Assembly (NCBI GenBank): GCA_002493965.1
Contig: DLAP01000022.1
Coordinates: forward strand, 12,343-76,342
Direction: 5' to 3'
Length of the DNA: 64,000 nucleotides
Source: Clostridiales bacterium UBA7044
Lineage (GTDB): Bacteria; Bacillota; Clostridia; Oscillospirales; Oscillospiraceae
Below are positions 17,032 through 25,113 of the stretch, one piece after another (within the stretch, counting starts at the first letter, position 1; every line of letters begins with the position of its first letter). The notes under the pieces were generated by a model. That model saw only the letters and a program-made list of their open reading frames with translations, ran no database searches and was not told the origin of the DNA. The position numbers and the translations under genes were made by a program.

Positions 17032-17760
17032 TCAAAGCATTGCCATATCCAGCATTTCCCCGTTTTCCGTCAGCTTTTCCAGAATCCCGTCGGTGATCCG
17101 GTAGCCTTCCCCATACAGCACAAGCACATTTTCATCCTGATAGAAAAAGCTGCCATCGGGAATGGCGAAGAAGTCGTTTCCGATGCTGTCCTCATAGGTG
17201 ATGTCCTCAAACAGCCGCTTCCCATCCAGAATGCTATCCTTCACCTTCTGATAGTGGGGAAGTACATTCACGCTTGTCAGATTCAGCCCCGGCAGCCAGC
17301 GGGGAAAATCCGGGTCAGATTCCCCTTCTTCCTCCGGCTGGGCGTAGACATATTCTGGGCAGTTCATAGAACCAGCACTGATGCCCATGACCACCCCGTC
17401 CCAGTCTTCCAGTAATTCCCGAAGGCGGATATCCTGAAAGAAAGCGTTCTGGGTGGGCACATGGCCTCCGCTCAGGACCAGGAAGTTGGCATCCTGTACC
17501 AGTTCCAGGGCCTCGTCCCGGTTCGTCCCATCCAAAACCTGGAAGCTCTCAAAAAAGATGCCCTTCTGGGCAAAGGCCATGAACAGCTCAGCGCCGAACC
17601 GGCAAACAAGGTCGTGACGCTCCGGGTCCGCTGCCACGAAGAGACACCGTGGAAAGGTTGGCAGGACCTCCCGGATCCGGTCTACAAAACCGTTGGCGTC
17701 CGATAAAATAGGTCTGTCCGCGTCCTGTACAAAGGGGCTGCTGGTCAAAAACAAGGTCAT
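17032..17760 (-). CDS. Peptidase S51 (aspartyl dipeptidase/cyanophycinase-like)
   Basis: A 242-residue protein of the S51 family, whose members cleave alpha-aspartyl dipeptides or related peptides. GISAGSMNC at about residues 129-137 holds the nucleophile serine in a typical elbow, and LSGGHVPTQN near residue 95 matches the family's GG motif. The LTSVNVLPHY segment carries a likely catalytic histidine. Substrate specificity cannot be told. Confidence 0.82.
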   Translation of the reverse strand: MTLFLTSSPFVQDADRPILSDANGFVDRIREVLPTFPRCLFVAADPERHDLVCRFGAELFMAFAQKGIFFESFQVLDGTNRDEALELVQDANFLVLSGGHVPTQNAFFQDIRLRELLEDWDGVVMGISAGSMNCPEYVYAQPEEEGESDPDFPRWLPGLNLTSVNVLPHYQKVKDSILDGKRLFEDITYEDSIGNDFFAIPDGSFFYQDENVLVLYGEGYRITDGILEKLTENGEMLDMAML

Positions 17761-17777
17761 AGCTTTACCTCAAGCTT

Positions 17778-18743
17778 TCATATTTTCACGCCGGGGAAGT
17801 ATTCTTCTGCGAAATCCACCTTCTGCACCTGAAAGGACTTCCCGTTCAGCCCATTCAGTTCTCCGGCGTCCGTGGTAAAGGTAAAGGTCAGCTTATAGGA
17901 ATACAGCGCCTGATAATTCCGGTCAAAGCGCTTATCCAGCTTTCCATACTTCCCGTCCCCCAAAAGCGGATGCCCCGCATGGGCAAACTGGGCCCGGATC
18001 TGGTGTGTCCGGCCGGTGATCAGCTCGCACTCCACCAGGCTTAGTCCGTTTCGGGAGGCCAAAACCCGGAAATTCGTCTGGCAGGTTTTAGAGCCTGGCT
18101 GGGGGGTATCGGTGACATAGACCCGATTCTGCTTGGCGTCCTTAAACAGATACCCTTTCAGCACCCCCTCCTTATGTCTGGGCGTTCCCTCCACAATAGC
18201 AAGATACCGCTTGTCGATCTCCCGGTCCCTGATCTTCTGATTCATCACCCGCAGGGCTTCCGCCGTCTTCGCCGCAATGACAATCCCTCCGGTATTTCGG
18301 TCAATTCGGTTGCACAGGGCCGGGGTGAAGGAATTCTCCTCCCGTGGCCGCCATTCCCGCTTCTGATACAGGTAAGCCTGAATGTGGTCAATCAGGGTCC
18401 TTCCGTATTCCGCCCCGTCATGAGGATGAACGGCCAGTCCCGGCCGCTTGTCCACCAGCAGGATGTGTTCGTCCTCATAGACAATGTTCAATTTTGGGGA
18501 CGCCACCGTCAGGAAGGCGTTATCCTCCCGGGGCTTGTCGAAAAATTCGTCGTTGATGTATAACTGCAAGACGTCTCCGGCTTGCAGCCGGGTGTCCCGC
18601 TCCGCCCGCTTCCCGCCAACCTTGATCCGCTTGATGCGGATGTATTTCTGGGCCAGAGACGCCGGAAGCAGGGGCACCGCTTTTGCCAGGAACCGGTCCA
18701 GCCGCTGGCCCGCGTCGTTGGGTCCGATGGTCAATTCCTTCAT
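17778..18743 (-). CDS. RluA-family pseudouridine synthase
   Basis: A 321-residue enzyme with an N-terminal S4-like RNA-binding domain (LDRFLAKAVP ... RIKVGGKRAERDTRLQAGD) and an RluA catalytic core. The catalytic aspartate is in NRIDRNTGG near residue 144; other motifs are GRTHQIRAQFAHAGHPLLGD. It may act on 23S rRNA (RluC/D-like), but the site cannot be assigned. Its start overlaps the hprK stop by 4 bases. Confidence 0.92.
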   Translation of the reverse strand: MKELTIGPNDAGQRLDRFLAKAVPLLPASLAQKYIRIKRIKVGGKRAERDTRLQAGDVLQLYINDEFFDKPREDNAFLTVASPKLNIVYEDEHILLVDKRPGLAVHPHDGAEYGRTLIDHIQAYLYQKREWRPREENSFTPALCNRIDRNTGGIVIAAKTAEALRVMNQKIRDREIDKRYLAIVEGTPRHKEGVLKGYLFKDAKQNRVYVTDTPQPGSKTCQTNFRVLASRNGLSLVECELITGRTHQIRAQFAHAGHPLLGDGKYGKLDKRFDRNYQALYSYKLTFTFTTDAGELNGLNGKSFQVQKVDFAEEYFPGVKI

Positions 18744-19687
18744 CGGTTCTTCCTCATGTTCTCGTCAAAGTGACGGTCGATCTGCTCCGTAAATTCAATG
18801 GCAGCGTTGTAGCCCATTTTTTTCTGGCGGTTATTCATGGCCGCCACCTCCAGGATCACGGCAAGGTTCCGTCCGGGGGTCAGCGGAATGGTGTACATGG
18901 GCACCTTCACACCCAAAATCTCTGTAAACTGATCCTCCAGGCCCAGCCGGTCATAAGCCTCCTGGGTGTTCCAGGGGACGATATTCACCACCAGGTTTAT
19001 GTCGTTGTCCTGCTTGACGGCGCCCATGCCATAGAGCTTTGCCACATTGATGATTCCGATGCCGCGGATTTCAATATAGTTGCGGATCAGCTCCGGCGCA
19101 GAACCCACCAGGGAGTTGGTAGATACCCGGCGAATCTCCACGGCATCGTCCGCAATGAGCCGGTGGCCCCGCTTCAAAAGCTCAACTGCCGCTTCACTTT
19201 TACCAACGCCGCTATCCCCCACCAGCAATATTCCTTCACCGTAAACTTCCACAAAAACCCCATGCCGGGTGATTCGGGGAGCCAGTGCTTCCTTCAGGTA
19301 AGTAATGATGGAGGAGACAATGGTGGAAGTCGCCTCCGGGGTCCGCAGGATTGTGATGTTGTGCTTTTTCGCCATGGTCAGCATTTCCGGGTGGGGCGGA
19401 ATATCCCGGCTGATGATCAGAGCGGGAAACTTGTAAGCAAACAGCCGGTCAAAGATGGCCGTCCGGTCTATGGGGGACATCTTTGACACATAGCTCATCT
19501 CCACATTGCCCATGACCTGAAGACGCATAGGCTCGTAGTGGTCAAAATAACCCGCAAGCTGCAGACCCGGCCTTGCCACATCCGGCACCGTGATCCGGAT
19601 GGAAGAAAAGTCTGTGGAAGCATGGGCGATTTCCAGCGAAAATTCGTCCACCAAGGTCTTGAGCGGGACACTGTATGTATCGATCAT
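18740..19687 (-). CDS. hprK: HPr kinase/phosphorylase
   Basis: A 315-residue enzyme that phosphorylates Ser46 of HPr, the switch for carbon catabolite repression in Firmicutes. Walker A GDSGVGKSE lies near residue 157 and the family signature EIRGIGIINV in the second half. The ATG at 19687 is chosen because GAGGGG lies about 8 bases upstream; a GTG three codons earlier would sit on that site. It is preceded by a near-consensus promoter. Confidence 0.96.
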   Translation of the reverse strand: MIDTYSVPLKTLVDEFSLEIAHASTDFSSIRITVPDVARPGLQLAGYFDHYEPMRLQVMGNVEMSYVSKMSPIDRTAIFDRLFAYKFPALIISRDIPPHPEMLTMAKKHNITILRTPEATSTIVSSIITYLKEALAPRITRHGVFVEVYGEGILLVGDSGVGKSEAAVELLKRGHRLIADDAVEIRRVSTNSLVGSAPELIRNYIEIRGIGIINVAKLYGMGAVKQDNDINLVVNIVPWNTQEAYDRLGLEDQFTEILGVKVPMYTIPLTPGRNLAVILEVAAMNNRQKKMGYNAAIEFTEQIDRHFDENMRKNR

Positions 19688-19765
19688 CGGGCACACCCCT
19701 CAAACATAGGTTTTTCCCTCAGTTTCCCCAAGGGCAAAAAACGGTTTCCCAAAAGCTTTGGATTT

Positions 19766-19794
19766 ATTATACCCAAGGGCGGCCGGAATATCAA
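19766..19794 (-). promoter_or_regulatory. Promoter of hprK
   Basis: Minus strand TTGATA (19789-19794), 17 bases, TATAAT (19766-19771), about 79 bases before the hprK ATG. Confidence 0.85.
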
Positions 19795-19832
19795 TAGATT
19801 TTGAAAAAGATAAAAAATTTTTGAAAAACCAC

Positions 19833-19861
19833 TTGCATTTTCCCGAAAAGTTTGGTATCAT
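19833..19861 (+). promoter_or_regulatory. Promoter of rpmB
   Basis: TTGCAT (19833-19838), 17 bases, TATCAT (19856-19861), about 62 bases before the rpmB ATG. The 19688-19923 gap holds this promoter and the divergent hprK promoter and nothing else that I see. Confidence 0.8.
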
Positions 19862-19923
19862 ATGTAAGCGCCTGTGACAGGGCGTAGTTTGTTGAGTAAA
19901 CATCCGATGGGAGGTGCAATAAA

Positions 19924-20112
19924 ATGGCTAAGTGCGATTTCTGTGGCAAGGGCGTCACCTTTGGTATTAAAGTCTCTCACTCCCACAGACGTGCAAACCG
20001 CGCATGGAAGCCCAACGTCAAGCGCGTGAAGGCTGTCGTGAATGGAACTCCCTGCCATGTGTACGCTTGTACCAGATGCCTCCGTTCCAACAAGGTTCAG
20101 CGGGCTATCTGA
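19924..20112 (+). CDS. rpmB: 50S ribosomal protein L28
   Basis: A 62-residue L28 with zinc-binding cysteines: CDFC near the N-terminus and CTRC near the C-terminus, the zinc-containing form. It starts MAKCDFCGKGVTFGIKVSHS after a GGGAGG site. The gene stands alone with its own promoter and terminator. Confidence 0.97.
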   Translation: MAKCDFCGKGVTFGIKVSHSHRRANRAWKPNVKRVKAVVNGTPCHVYACTRCLRSNKVQRAI

Positions 20113-20130
20113 TTTCTCTGGCTGATAATT

Positions 20131-20158
20131 ACGCCGCCGAATTTTCGGCGGCGTTTTT
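20131..20158 (+). terminator. Rho-independent terminator after rpmB
   Basis: ACGCCGCCGA / TCGGCGGCGT with a 4-base loop and T5. It also abuts the stop of the convergent M23 peptidase gene. Confidence 0.95.
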
Positions 20159-20159
20159 A

Positions 20160-21095
20160 TTATGCTTTCGGATATTCCTCCACATCCAGGTCCTGGTAGG
20201 GATAAAGCCTAGTTCCTCCCTGGATGCTGCTGCGGTGGCTGTTTAATAGCCGCACAATGTCGTAGACATTGATCCAGATTTCACTGTTGCATTCCTTCTG
20301 GCTTTCGTCAAACACCAGCTCCAGGCCGAAATGCAGGTGTACCGTCTCAATGTTGTTCACATTTTCCTTGTCGGAGTAGCCGGTTCTTCCCATATAGCCG
20401 ATCAGGTCCCCCGCCTGGACGAGGTCTCCCTCCTGTAAACCTTCGGCAAAGGGCTTGTCCTTTTGCAGGTGGGCATAGTAATAGTAGCGCTTATTATCAA
20501 AGGAGCGGATGCCGACCCGCCAGCCGCCGTAGCGGTTCCACCCCAGGGCCTCCACAGTGCCGCCCTCCACCGCCACAATGGGCGTGCCGAGGGAACCCAT
20601 CAAGTCATTTCCCAAATGCTTTCGCTTAAAGCCAAAGGAACGGGCCACCCCGAAGTCGTCACAATGGCTGTAGCCGTACCCGGCGGCAATGGGAGAAAAG
20701 GCTTTTAACCCATAGCTGGGCACCCACTGCCCATCCTTCTCAATGGCATAGCTTCCCACAAGGCCTCCCAAGGCGGCATTGTAAGCCTCCCGGTAGTAGC
20801 CGAAGTATTTGTAGAGGCTCCCCAGGAGCTCCTCCACCGGCCTATCCCCCTTCAGATCCTTCAGGGCTTTTTTCACCGAAGGCAGGTCGCATTTTCCCCC
20901 GGTGCGGCAGGCGGCCAGGGCCAGGGTATCGATCCAGGAAATGTGCTTTTCCTGGTCAAAGGTCCTGATATCCTCATCCAGCGCATACTTTAAAGATTCA
21001 TAAGGTACCGAAAAATCCACCCATCGGATGGTCTCCGCCCGCACCGGCAGCGCCAGGGTGGGCAGCAATATGGCCAGTATCAGAAGCCGCTTCAT
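20160..21095 (-). CDS. Secreted M23-family metallopeptidase (LytM-like)
   Basis: A 311-residue exported protein with a clear signal sequence (MKRLLILAILLPTLALPVRA). The LytM/M23 zinc core is in the middle to C-terminal part: HLGNDLMG gives the first His and Asp ligands and HLHFGLEL the HxH pair. Such enzymes cut peptidoglycan cross-bridges or serve in sporulation. The ATG at 21095 is preferred over a GTG three codons earlier because of the upstream GAGGTGAGG. Function in this organism is inferred only. Confidence 0.87.
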   Translation of the reverse strand: MKRLLILAILLPTLALPVRAETIRWVDFSVPYESLKYALDEDIRTFDQEKHISWIDTLALAACRTGGKCDLPSVKKALKDLKGDRPVEELLGSLYKYFGYYREAYNAALGGLVGSYAIEKDGQWVPSYGLKAFSPIAAGYGYSHCDDFGVARSFGFKRKHLGNDLMGSLGTPIVAVEGGTVEALGWNRYGGWRVGIRSFDNKRYYYYAHLQKDKPFAEGLQEGDLVQAGDLIGYMGRTGYSDKENVNNIETVHLHFGLELVFDESQKECNSEIWINVYDIVRLLNSHRSSIQGGTRLYPYQDLDVEEYPKA

Positions 21096-21186
21096 ATCCC
21101 TCACCTCTTAAGGTAGGATGTGAAACGGCTTCCTATTTATCCATGTAAAATTCTGTTTATGCTTTCTTCACGGCTTCGCCCGTTTT

Positions 21187-21516
21187 TTACTCTGTTTCTT
21201 CCTGGAGTTGATCCCCAAAAAGAATCATCAAATGGTCCCTGCGGCCATAAAGAATGCGGTCAATACAGGCACATGCATCGGAAAGGTGATAGAAAATCAA
21301 ATAATTCCCACATACCAGATAGCGATACAAAATGTGTGGCTCTGTATGATCCAGCGGCATGCCGGATTCCGGGAATTTCTCCAGAATCCCCATCGTATCG
21401 CGGAGTTCACCAAACGTCCTTCGAGCCGCATCCTTATTGTGAAGCGTAAATGCAATGTAATCGCCAATCTGAGCAAGGTCACAGCCTGCCTCCGGGGATA
21501 GCACAATTTTAATCAT
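21187..21516 (-). CDS. RelE/ParE-family toxin
   Basis: A 109-residue type II toxin. LSPEAGCDLAQIGDYIAFTL near the N-terminus and the C-terminal LVCGNYLIFYHL are the RelE/ParE pattern. The start lies 8 bases inside the antitoxin gene, so the two are translated together. Whether it cleaves mRNA or poisons gyrase cannot be said. Confidence 0.85.
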   Translation of the reverse strand: MIKIVLSPEAGCDLAQIGDYIAFTLHNKDAARRTFGELRDTMGILEKFPESGMPLDHTEPHILYRYLVCGNYLIFYHLSDACACIDRILYGRRDHLMILFGDQLQEETE

Positions 21517-21775
21517 GATATCTTGCTTCCAGCTCTTTCAGCACATCGTCCAGCAGTGCATAACCGCTTTCTTCACCGGATCGACGACCTTTTTCCAGTT
21601 CCTCCAGCAGCTTTTGTCGGGCAAGGAGTATTTCATACTGCCGGTATTCCTCCATGTCCAGGACAGCATACCGGCCATGTCCGTTTTTCGTCAAAAAGAC
21701 AGGCTGGCCAACCGCCACATCCCGAAGTACCTCACCGTAATTGCGAAGATCAGAAACAGGTTTGATGTTCGGCAT
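21509..21775 (-). CDS. Phd/YefM-family antitoxin
   Basis: An 88-residue antitoxin. The N-terminal MPNIKPVSDLRNYGEVL and FLTKNGHGRYAVLDMEEYRQ are the YefM/Phd DNA-binding fold; the acidic/basic C-terminal tail would neutralise the toxin. AAGGGGG precedes the ATG, and a palindrome upstream is the probable operator. Confidence 0.87.
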   Translation of the reverse strand: MPNIKPVSDLRNYGEVLRDVAVGQPVFLTKNGHGRYAVLDMEEYRQYEILLARQKLLEELEKGRRSGEESGYALLDDVLKELEARYHD

Positions 21776-21813
21776 ATCATTGCCCCCTTTCTGATTCTAG
21801 TATACACCGTTTC

Positions 21814-21843
21814 TTCGTAAAAATCAACGATAGATTTTACGAA
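21814..21843. promoter_or_regulatory. Inverted repeat upstream of the RelE/Phd pair
   Basis: TTCGTAAAAATC (21814-21825) and GATTTTACGAA (21833-21843) match as an inverted repeat with one base slipped. It lies about 40 bases before the antitoxin start, where antitoxin autoregulation usually acts. Binding is inferred. Confidence 0.5.
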
Positions 21844-21873
21844 ATATTTTCGATTAAATATATGGTAAATCCA

Positions 21874-22842
21874 TTATTTCAAATCCCGCACCACATCCTT
21901 CGCCACCCGGTAGATATCCTCCATGGTGGTCAGGGACGTGATCTGATTCTTATAATACCCGCTGTGGGGCACCCCCCGGAGATACCAGGCAAAATGCTTT
22001 CTTGCCTCCAAACAGGCAATATGCTCCCCGTGATCCTCTTCTGCCAGCCGGAACTGCTTTAGCGCCACCTCCACCCGATCCTTCAGGCAGGGCCGTGTGA
22101 ATCCTTCTTCCCCGTTCAGTGCCGCCCGCACCTCCGAAAAAATCCAGGGATCCCCAAAGGTGCTTCTCCCAATCATCAGTCCGTCAGCCCCGGTACGCTT
22201 CTGACAGCGAACAGCCGCCGCCCCATCGGTAATATCCCCGTTGGCGATTACGGGGATCGTAACCTGCTCCTTGACCTTGTGGATGGTGTCCCAGTCCGCC
22301 ACACCGGAATAGAGCATAGCCCGGGTGCGGCCATGCACGGCCACCATGGCCGCGCCGCTGTCCTCCATCCGCCGGGTAAACTCCAGCACGTTAATACTGC
22401 CCTTGTCCCAGCCCAAGCGGCATTTCACGGTGACAGGCACGTCCACCGCCTTGACTACCGCTTCCACGATCTTCCCCGCCAAAACCGGCGTACGCATCAG
22501 GCCGCAGCCGTCGCCGGAGCCGGCAATTTTCGGCATGGGACAGCCCATGTTGATGTCCAGGAAATCACAGTCGGAGATTTCCAGAGCCAGCCGGGCGCCC
22601 TCTGCCATTACTTCCGGGTCATTTCCGAAGATCTGGGCGCCGCAAAGGCTTCCCTCATTCTTCCTGAGAAGTCTGGCGCTTTTCTGATCCTTGTATACCA
22701 GCGCCCGGGAGGAAACCATCTCTGTAACCGTCACGTCCGCCCCCAGCTGGGCGCAAATGGTACGAAAGGCCCAGTCCGTGACACCCGCCATAGGGGCGAG
22801 AAACAGAGGGTCATCTCTCAGTGTTAAGCTTCCGATCTTCAT
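21874..22842 (-). CDS. dusB: tRNA-dihydrouridine synthase (DusB type)
   Basis: A 322-residue FMN enzyme reducing uridines in the D-loop of tRNAs. LAPMAGVTDWAFR near residue 17, DINMGCPMPKI near 96 (with the catalytic cysteine) and GADGLMIGRSTFGDPW near 214 are family motifs. In the GCP motif region the residues following are IAGSGDGCGLM rather than the commoner basic-rich form. It lacks the ntrC/fis neighbour seen in other phyla. Confidence 0.93.
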   Translation of the reverse strand: MKIGSLTLRDDPLFLAPMAGVTDWAFRTICAQLGADVTVTEMVSSRALVYKDQKSARLLRKNEGSLCGAQIFGNDPEVMAEGARLALEISDCDFLDINMGCPMPKIAGSGDGCGLMRTPVLAGKIVEAVVKAVDVPVTVKCRLGWDKGSINVLEFTRRMEDSGAAMVAVHGRTRAMLYSGVADWDTIHKVKEQVTIPVIANGDITDGAAAVRCQKRTGADGLMIGRSTFGDPWIFSEVRAALNGEEGFTRPCLKDRVEVALKQFRLAEEDHGEHIACLEARKHFAWYLRGVPHSGYYKNQITSLTTMEDIYRVAKDVVRDLK

Positions 22843-22894
22843 AGGTTTCTCTCTTTCTTTCCTGCATTACGGACATTATACTATAGATGCTGCC

Positions 22895-23149
22895 TCAAAT
22901 CAAGACCGTGGCCAGCCATACAAGTCCCGTCAGCAGCGCCCCGCCGATGGCCCAGACAGCGCCGTAGAGGTATAGAGGTTTTCTTTTCCGGTTGGCTCCC
23001 CGAATCACCGACTGGGCTTCTTTCAGCAGGACCTCATCGGTAACGCCCTCCCCTACGGCATCCTCCTTCAAAATGAAAATAGCCTGTTCAAACAGCTTCG
23101 GGTCCGGTGCCTGGACCACGATCACCTGTCTGGAAATGCCTTTTACCAT
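22895..23149 (-). CDS. Small protein with C-terminal membrane segment
   Basis: An 84-residue protein. The N-terminal two thirds look soluble (a short beta strand ISRQVIVVQA, then a helix with FEQAIFILKED), and a hydrophobic segment covers about residues 62-84 after an RKRKP anchor. The ATG is preceded by GGAGG (about 10 bases). I do not recognise a named family; relatives occur in Clostridia as hypothetical proteins, from memory only. Confidence 0.65.
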   Translation of the reverse strand: MVKGISRQVIVVQAPDPKLFEQAIFILKEDAVGEGVTDEVLLKEAQSVIRGANRKRKPLYLYGAVWAIGGALLTGLVWLATVLI

Positions 23150-23201
23150 AATTTACCGCCTCCTTATGGGGGAGTTTTCCCACAGGGAGGACGGTTTATA
23201 C

Positions 23202-23235
23202 AAAAACTGCGGGAGCCTCAGCCCCCGCAGTTTTT
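23202..23235 (-). terminator. Terminator after the sigma/solenoid operon
   Basis: AAAAACTGCGGG / CCCGCAGTTTTT with a loop of about 10 bases and T/A runs on both sides. It lies at the stop of the minus-strand 393-residue gene. Confidence 0.9.
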
Positions 23236-23236
23236 G

Positions 23237-24418
23237 TTACAACACATAGTCTCCTACATAGATGGTCTTGGTATCCGGAAGTCCTTTGGCTTCATCCGTC
23301 TCATCCGTACCAATCTTCATCACGTCTTCGGAGATCATGCTCACAGCCCCTTCCTGTTCCGAGCTGCATACCACCTTCGAGCAGTCGCATATGGTCAGCT
23401 TTTCCAAAATCATCTCACGGGGAATATCCTCGTCCAAGCATACTTTCATACAGTCCTCTACATGAAGCGGCCCCTGTTCCAGCATCCACTTGGTGATTTT
23501 CAGCAAGGGCTTATCCTCTACACACCGCTCAGCGCCTGTTTTTCCGCCCATGGTCTTGATGTCGCCGCTGATCTCCGCCTTCTCCAGCAGCAGATCCTTC
23601 CAGTCTTCCCAGACCTTCACGTCGCCGTCTACCCGCAGATACTCCAGGCTCTCCAGGGCCTTGCCCCCATTCTTGGGAACCTCCAGATCGCCGATGATAA
23701 ACAGCTTGTTGCCATACCGTTTCAGCGCACTGCCGCTCAGCTCCACATCGTCCAGGATCACCCGGGTACCCTGGGGCACAATAATCAGCTCCGCCTCTTC
23801 GTCAATGGTCTCCAACAGGCTTTCCACCTTGTCCTCCGCCAGAATCACTTCCTTGCTGGAGAAGGTGGCCCCCTTGTCTGCCAGAACACGTCCGTCCAAC
23901 TGCGGATCTACAATCACCATCCGTCTGGCAGACCAGTACAGCTTCTCCTTAGCCCGCAGAACAAAGGTGCGGTCGATCACCGCGTTGCGCTTCAGCACCA
24001 CCGCCCTATCCGGGTAGTAGGTCATAGCACCGTTCACCTTCATTTTTCCCAGATACACGCTCATGCTTTCCGGACACTGCACCTCGCCATTGACAGCGAT
24101 TCCCTCATACCGCTCCAAAATGTTTTCTGTTCCAGCGTCAATTTGAAGCGTGCCGTTTACATGCAAAAAGGTCTTGCCGGGCACCGCGTCCGTTGCCTTG
24201 ATCCGGGCCTTGCCGTTCACGCTGCTCAGATATACGTCTTTTCCCATCTCCACCACGTTTCCACAGTTCAGATTCACCGCGTACCGATTCAGCAGATTCT
24301 TCGACTCCGGCGTCACAAACACCGTGCCGCAATTGATCGTGATCTGCTCATAGGCAGTGAGCGTCTCTTCCGTTGCGCTGCGGGCATCACAGTTGCCACA
24401 ATTAACCATCAATTTCAT
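23237..24418 (-). CDS. Repeat-rich protein, probably beta-solenoid, unknown function
   Basis: A 393-residue protein without signal or membrane segment. The N-terminal 250 residues repeat a pattern of short beta strands with V/L-N-G or N-C-G turns (VNCGN, INCGT, NLNCGN, SVNGK, HVNGT, AVNGE, KVNGA) roughly every 25-40 residues, as in a beta-solenoid or bactofilin-like fold. I set the ATG at 24418 by its GGAGG. It follows an ECF sigma gene by 22 bases in the same direction. I do not recognise the family and no anti-sigma motif is seen. Confidence 0.7.
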   Translation of the reverse strand: MKLMVNCGNCDARSATEETLTAYEQITINCGTVFVTPESKNLLNRYAVNLNCGNVVEMGKDVYLSSVNGKARIKATDAVPGKTFLHVNGTLQIDAGTENILERYEGIAVNGEVQCPESMSVYLGKMKVNGAMTYYPDRAVVLKRNAVIDRTFVLRAKEKLYWSARRMVIVDPQLDGRVLADKGATFSSKEVILAEDKVESLLETIDEEAELIIVPQGTRVILDDVELSGSALKRYGNKLFIIGDLEVPKNGGKALESLEYLRVDGDVKVWEDWKDLLLEKAEISGDIKTMGGKTGAERCVEDKPLLKITKWMLEQGPLHVEDCMKVCLDEDIPREMILEKLTICDCSKVVCSSEQEGAVSMISEDVMKIGTDETDEAKGLPDTKTIYVGDYVL

Positions 24419-24440
24419 ATTTATTACCTCCAAAATTAGT

Positions 24441-24902
24441 TTATTCCAGCATTTCTTTCAAAAGTTTGCGCATTCGGGACAGCCGTGCCCGAATGGTACC
24501 CTTGGGGATGCCGAACATTTTCGACAGTTCCGAGGCGTTGTACCCTTCCTCATAGCGCAGGTGAAACAGTGTCCGATCCTCCTGGCTCAGCTGGGACAGC
24601 AGGATTCTGTTTTCCGTCTCCTGGATTCCCGGTTCCCAGTAGACTCCATCCTCCGGCAGGGATTCCACGTAGGCGTTTTCCAGCTGCTTCCGGCGGTAGC
24701 GGTCGCACATCTCATTTTTCAGACTCCGAAACAGCCAGGCCCGCCTCTGACTGGGACCAAGGTCTAAGAAGCTGTCCCCCTTTTGCAGGGCCTTCAGGAA
24801 CACCTCCTGAACCAGATCCTCCGCCTCCGCCTGGCTTTTGCAGGCCCCACAGGCGTAGCGGAGCAGCTCCTGATAATGGGCTTTATAAAGCTTCTCCCAC
24901 AT
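24441..24902 (-). CDS. ECF sigma factor (sigma-70 family)
   Basis: A 153-residue sigma factor. Region 2 is LYKAHYQELLRYACGACKSQ to DLVQEVFLKAL (about residues 1-50) and region 4 is LSQEDRTLFHLRYEEGYNASELSK with the helix-turn-helix near residues 118-140. A GGGGGGAG site precedes the ATG at 24902, which is preferred over an upstream in-frame start because that would start before the presumed promoter. It probably transcribes its own gene and the 393-residue neighbour. No anti-sigma gene is visible. Confidence 0.85.
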   Translation of the reverse strand: MWEKLYKAHYQELLRYACGACKSQAEAEDLVQEVFLKALQKGDSFLDLGPSQRRAWLFRSLKNEMCDRYRRKQLENAYVESLPEDGVYWEPGIQETENRILLSQLSQEDRTLFHLRYEEGYNASELSKMFGIPKGTIRARLSRMRKLLKEMLE

Positions 24903-24922
24903 GCTCTCCCCCCTTCTGATCG

Positions 24923-24951
24923 GATAACGAACAAGACGCTCTAAGTGTTGC
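24923..24951 (-). promoter_or_regulatory. ECF-type promoter motif, copy 1 (sigma gene)
   Basis: On the minus strand GCAACACTT, 13 bases, then CGTTATC. An exact second copy with the same 13-base spacing lies at 25072-25100. This is the shape of ECF -35/-10 elements. It ends 21 bases before the sigma ATG. Confidence 0.65.
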
Positions 24952-24954
24952 GGC

Positions 24955-25047
24955 TCACCAGATTTTTTCCAGCCATTTCCCCGCTTCCCAGGCATCCCGG
25001 TATACCATCGCCGTTTCCTCCAAGATTCTGTCCCAGATACTATGCAT
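24955..25047 (-). CDS. Possible 30-residue micro-protein upstream of the sigma gene
   Basis: ATG at 25045-25047, stop at 24955-24957, with AAAGGGGGCAATG about 9 bases before. The product has a Glu/Trp-rich helix (residues 3-30, no membrane segment). It lies between the two ECF-type promoter copies, so it would be made from the outer one. It may be a leader ORF only; confidence is low. Confidence 0.3.
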   Translation of the reverse strand: MHSIWDRILEETAMVYRDAWEAGKWLEKIW

Positions 25048-25071
25048 AAGGCATTGCCCCCTTTCTAACTT

Positions 25072-25100
25072 GATAACGAAGAAAGAGGGCAAAGTGTTGC
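25072..25100 (-). promoter_or_regulatory. ECF-type promoter motif, copy 2
   Basis: GCAACACTT-N13-CGTTATC on the minus strand, identical to copy 1 in both hexamer-like blocks and in spacing, while the 13-base spacers differ in most positions. That favours selection on the blocks. Confidence 0.6.
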
Positions 25101-25113
25101 AGTTCTAAAAAAT

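Noticed and set aside
24903..24995. Longer start of the sigma factor
   Set aside because: Runs over the presumed promoter at 24923-24951; the ATG at 24902 has a good ribosome binding site.
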